Below, one piece after another: positions 59,644 to 64,000 of a stretch of 64,000 bases of DNA. The notes beneath the pieces are model-generated. The model had not been told where the DNA came from. It was given only the letters and a program-made list of their open reading frames with translations, and made no database searches. The translations under genes were made by a program, and so were the position numbers. The DNA is from Streptomyces violaceusniger Tu 4113 (GTDB taxonomy: Bacteria; Actinomycetota; Actinomycetes; Streptomycetales; Streptomycetaceae), in contig NC_015957.1 in assembly GCF_000147815.2 (NCBI RefSeq), forward strand, positions 9,858,001 through 9,922,000, in the 5' to 3' direction. The first letter of the stretch is position 1. Every line of letters begins with the position of its first letter.

Positions 59644-60357
59644 ATGACGAACGACGCCGCAGGCTGGCTGGACTCCGCCGCCATCGACCCCGCCGTGCAC
59701 GCCCTGCGCCCCGACTACCGGGCGCTGCTCATCACCGCCGAGGGGCTGCGTCCCGGGCCGAGCGACGAGCTGAGCGAGCGGCTGCTGGCCGACGCCGAGC
59801 AGACGGCGCGGGAGCGGTTCGGGGACGGCCCGGTGGAAGAGCATCCGCACCTGGCCGCCTGGCGCGAGGCGTTCCGCGCCTTCGGGGCGAAGCCCCAGCG
59901 CACCCGGCCCAGCGCGGAGGCACTGCTGCGGCGGGCACCCGCCGGGCTGCCCCGGGTGGACCGGCTGACCGACATCTACAACGCGATCTCGGTCGCGCAT
60001 GTGATCCCCCTGGGCGGCGAGGACCTCGACCACTACGTGGGCGCGGCCCGGCTCGTCCGCGCCGAGGGCGACGAGACCTTCGAGACGACGGCCGGGGGCG
60101 AGCCGGTGGCGGAGCACCCGGCGCCCGGCGAGGTCGTGTGGCGGGACGAGGCGGGCGTCACCTGCCGCCGCTGGAACTGGCGCCAATGCACCCGCACCCG
60201 GCTCACCCATGCCACTACCCGGGCGATGTTCGTCCTGGACGCGCTGGGCCCGATGGACGACACGGCGCTGAAGGCCGCCGGTGACCAGCTCATGGAGGCC
60301 CTGACGGACGCCAGCCCGGGGCTGACGCTCGCCTCCCGGCTGGTGGGCGCGGCGTAG
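59644..60357 (+). CDS. B3/B4 tRNA-binding domain protein
   Basis: A 237-aa stand-alone protein with the B3/B4 domain of phenylalanyl-tRNA synthetase beta subunit. AWREAFRAFGAKPQRTRPSA, then LPRVDRLTDIYNAISVAHVI and LPLGGEDLDH-like residues are the conserved core. Free-standing B3/B4 proteins are thought to edit mischarged tRNAs or act on aminoacyl substrates, but the function is not established. The ATG is preceded by only a weak ribosome site. Confidence 0.82.
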   Translation: MTNDAAGWLDSAAIDPAVHALRPDYRALLITAEGLRPGPSDELSERLLADAEQTARERFGDGPVEEHPHLAAWREAFRAFGAKPQRTRPSAEALLRRAPAGLPRVDRLTDIYNAISVAHVIPLGGEDLDHYVGAARLVRAEGDETFETTAGGEPVAEHPAPGEVVWRDEAGVTCRRWNWRQCTRTRLTHATTRAMFVLDALGPMDDTALKAAGDQLMEALTDASPGLTLASRLVGAA

Positions 60358-60394
60358 CGAGCCCGCTGAGGCGGCGGGTCCGGCGGACCTTTCC

Positions 60395-60770
60395 CCTACC
60401 CGCCCCTCCCCGCAACCAAGGGCTCCGCCCCTGGACCCCGGAGGCTGGGGCAGAGCCCCGGACACCCCCAGCCCACTGGCACACCAGCACGACGGGACCC
60501 GGGCACTGGACCAGCCTGACCCGGGGGCTGGGGCGGACCCCCAGTTTCGGCAGGCGGCGGCGAGACGAGCACCCTGCCCGCCCATGCCCGCTGCCAACGG
60601 ACTCCGCCCCCGGACCCCGGAGGCCGGGGCGAAGCCCCGGACACCCCCAGCCCGCTGGCACGCCAGCACGACGGGACCCGGGCACTGGACCAGCCTGACC
60701 CGGGGGCTGAGGCGAAGCCCCACCACGCGGCGGAGCCGCATATCGATGCTGTGGCAAAGGGAACAGCCTG
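60395..60770. repeat. Family B repeats in two tandem blocks
   Basis: The gap 60358-60777 contains two similar blocks of about 190 bp. Both share the AGCCCCGGACACCCCCAGCC word, GCACGCCAGCACGACGGGAC-type sequence and CGGGCACTGGACCAGCCTGA. CCCCTCCCCGCAACCAAGGG at the left and GCGGAGCCGCATATCGATGC at the right tie it to family B. No gene seen. Confidence 0.85.
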
Positions 60771-60777
60771 CCGCGGG

Positions 60778-60993
60778 CTAGAACAGCGACTGCTGGCCCG
60801 GGGTCGGCGGCTCGTCCTCTCCGAAGAGCTTCGGCGGGGTGGTGAGCAGCGGCGCGATCCGCCGCGAACCGGGACACGAGATCAGCTCAAGCGCGGAGCG
60901 CCGCCCCGGTGGGTCATGGCGGGCGAAGCGCCCGCCGACGACCGCGATCTCACGGGTGCAGACCGGGCAGGCGCGGCGGGGTGACGACGACAT
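60778..60993 (-). CDS. Small zinc-ribbon-like protein
   Basis: A 71-aa soluble protein starting MSSSPRRACPVCTREIAVVG, with a CPVC knuckle followed by a GRFARHD segment and one later Cys (SCPG), ending in a Pro-rich tail. It resembles short Streptomyces proteins annotated only as zinc-binding or hypothetical. It lies 77 bp downstream of the mutase gene on the same strand. Confidence 0.65.
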   Translation of the reverse strand: MSSSPRRACPVCTREIAVVGGRFARHDPPGRRSALELISCPGSRRIAPLLTTPPKLFGEDEPPTPGQQSLF

Positions 60994-61070
60994 GGGTCCA
61001 GTGTCACCCAACCCCCTGACAACCCGCCCCGGACCGGCCCCAGCCCGGCCCCAGCCCGACTCCGGCCGCC

Positions 61071-62660
<1,590 letters not shown>

Positions 62661-62795
62661 GGGTCCACGCCTCCTGGTGGCTGATACCGGGCGTTCTCCC
62701 GGTACGGGGCCTTGCTCACAGCATGCGTCGATGTTCGCCTCCTGGCAGCTTCGGGAAGCATTCAGAGCAAAAAGATCAGGGAGTGGGGGGTTCAG

Positions 62796-63695
62796 ATGCA
62801 CCGGACAGCGGTGGTCGGCACAGCGCTGGCCACGGCCACGGCGGCGGCACTGGTCGCGGGGTGCCGGGCGGGGGAAGCGACCGTGGACGGCCGGGGGCAG
62901 GAGAGACCGCAGGCCCGGGCCAGTACGAGCACACCCGCGCGGGAGACGCCCCGGCCGCATCGCACGTTCACGCACAAGGCCAAGCCCAAGCCCAAGCGGG
63001 TCGTGGTGCCGCCGCCGCGCACCACGACGCCCGTCACCCCGCGGCGCACCGCGCCGAGGGTGGCCCCGCCCGTGATCGCCGTCGGCACCAGCGGGGACCG
63101 GGTGCGCGAGCTCCAGGCCCGGCTGCGCGCGCTCGGCCTCTTCAACCGCAACCCGACGGGCTACTACGGCACGATCACGCAGGCGTCGGTCAGCGCGTAC
63201 CAGCGGGGCCACGGCCTGTCGGTCACCGGCTCGGTGAGCCGGCGCACCTGGACCTCACTGCGCTCGGCGACCAAGACGCCCACGCGCGACCAGCTCCATC
63301 CGCCGACCACCCTTCCGCTGGCCAAGCCGGATCCGCGGTGCCTGACCGGCCGGGTGCTGTGCATCAGCAAGACCAGCCGCACCCTGGCCTGGATGGTCAA
63401 CGGGCGGGTGGTGTCGGCGATGGACGTGCGCTTCGGCTCGGAGTACACCCCGACCCGGGAGGGGCTGTTCCAGGTCAACTTCAAGAGCCGGGACCATGTG
63501 TCGACGATCTATCACACCCCGATGCCGTACGCGATGTTCTTCAGCGGCGGCCAGGCGGTGCACTACTCGTCGGACTTCGCCGCCCGCGGCTACAGCGGCG
63601 CCTCGCACGGCTGCGTGAACGTTCGCGACAAGAAGAAGATCGCTGCGCTCTTCGGCAAGGTCAAGGCAGGCGACAAGGTCGTGGTTTACAAGTAA
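62796..63695 (+). CDS. Lipoprotein L,D-transpeptidase with peptidoglycan-binding domain
   Basis: A 299-aa exported enzyme. The lipobox is ALVAGC (C22), followed by a Lys/Pro-rich linker ([14 protein letters not shown]), a PG_binding_1 domain at about 88-150 ([20 protein letters not shown]) and a YkuD domain ending in the catalytic [12 protein letters not shown] (Cys in SHGC). It makes 3-3 cross-links or attaches proteins in the wall. It starts at ATG 62796, divergent from the mutase gene. A terminator follows. Confidence 0.92.
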   Translation: MHRTAVVGTALATATAAALVAGCRAGEATVDGRGQERPQARASTSTPARETPRPHRTFTHKAKPKPKRVVVPPPRTTTPVTPRRTAPRVAPPVIAVGTSGDRVRELQARLRALGLFNRNPTGYYGTITQASVSAYQRGHGLSVTGSVSRRTWTSLRSATKTPTRDQLHPPTTLPLAKPDPRCLTGRVLCISKTSRTLAWMVNGRVVSAMDVRFGSEYTPTREGLFQVNFKSRDHVSTIYHTPMPYAMFFSGGQAVHYSSDFAARGYSGASHGCVNVRDKKKIAALFGKVKAGDKVVVYK

Positions 63696-63779
63696 GGCCG
63701 CAACCATCAATTGAGCAACCCCGACGGCGAGGACCCGGTCCGCGAGAGCGGCGCCGGTTCAGGCGCAAAAAAAGAGGGC

Positions 63780-63818
63780 GGCGCGGGCAGAGCCGGGGGA
63801 ACGTGCTCTGCCCGCGCC
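63780..63818. terminator. Terminator hairpin after the L,D-transpeptidase gene
   Basis: A perfect 14-bp stem (63780-63793 with 63805-63818) and an 11-nt loop. A run of seven A at 63767-63773 gives a U-tract for minus-strand transcripts, so it probably works in both directions. Confidence 0.8.
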
Positions 63819-63935
63819 GAATGCGCGGAGCCGTCGGTACGGGGGGAACCTCGGCTCCTGCGCGGCCGATGACCAGTCGGCCCATTTCTTTCAGCGTCAC
63901 CGCTGAAAAAAACGTCACACCTGGGTGCCGGAGCC

Positions 63936-64000
63936 TCAGTCGGCACCCGTTTCCGTGGCCGTCACCGGGTCGGTTGACGCCGTGGAGTCACTTGCGGGCG
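63936..64000 (-). CDS. Possible C-terminus of a further gene
   Basis: The minus strand is open from the window edge to a TGA at 63936-63938, reading PASDSTASTDPVTATETGAD. This is an acidic Ser/Thr-rich tail typical of Streptomyces C-termini. It is too short to identify. An 8-bp hairpin (GGGTGCCG/CGGCACCC, 63923-63948) straddles the stop. Confidence 0.35.
   Translation of the reverse strand, partial: PASDSTASTDPVTATETGAD

Noticed and set aside
63889..63908. TTTCAGCG-TCAC-CGCTGAAA hairpin as intrinsic terminator
   Set aside because: The stem is short, and the A-run lies on the wrong side for plus-strand termination; a stronger terminator lies at 63780.

Overview
This is about 64 kb of very high-GC DNA from a Streptomyces chromosome. 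The evidence is the codon bias, the frequent GTG starts and 4-nt stop/start overlaps, the DUF397, DUF5753, DUF6415 and DUF6879 proteins, and gene blocks whose order matches the S. coelicolor core (afsQ1-afsQ2-sigQ, add, a bmp-type nucleoside ABC operon with cdd and deoA, and a Kdn/teichulosonic acid cluster). Family and locus names come from recognition of the sequence; no database was searched.

Layout. 0-2.6 kb: end of an amidohydrolase, an MFS transporter and a uridine-kinase-like P-loop protein. 2.6-8.1 kb: sigQ divergent from afsQ1-afsQ2-lipoprotein, then VanZ-like and PspC-like proteins. The afsQ1-afsQ2 junction carries four 90-bp tandem repeats that form an in-frame 135-codon reading frame coupled to both neighbours. 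8.2-13.8 kb: small secreted protein, adenosine deaminase, an alpha/beta hydrolase, and an MFS exporter divergent from a LysR regulator. 14.2-21.2 kb: nucleoside uptake and salvage operon (binding lipoprotein, ATPase, two permeases, cytidine deaminase, thymidine phosphorylase). It shares a candidate operator with adenosine deaminase.

21.4-28 kb is an accessory island of small Streptomyces-specific genes: two DUF5753 regulator paralogues (one without its HTH), DUF6879, an Xre-TPR regulator, DUF6415 and several short ORFs. 28.2-38.3 kb: an M20 peptidase, then the sialic-acid-type (probably Kdn/teichulosonic acid) wall polymer cluster. The cluster contains NeuB, a NeuA-HAD fusion, two polysialyltransferase-fold proteins, a DUF6716 protein, a GT2 glycosyltransferase and an acyltransferase, arranged as two divergent transcripts.

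38.3-50.5 kb: phosphotransferase, CoA transferase, secreted trypsin-like protease, a gluconate/idonate operon with a divergent GntR regulator, a VapBC pair, and a LysR/NmrA divergon. 50.5-56 kb: HATPase protein, Xre/DUF5753 plus DUF397 pair, LCP protein, a fused deacetylase-glycosyltransferase whose deacetylase half looks dead, and a small membrane protein. 56.5-64 kb: amidase, a 48-aa membrane protein, Tat-exported hydrolase, B3/B4-domain protein, zinc-ribbon protein, acyl-CoA mutase large subunit, lipoprotein L,D-transpeptidase, and the probable end of one more gene.

Nearly every long intergenic gap holds GC-rich interspersed repeats of at least two families, some expanded into tandem arrays. 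One composite repeat occurs inverted at 13.9 and 42.3 kb. I saw no tRNA, rRNA, CRISPR array or insertion sequence.
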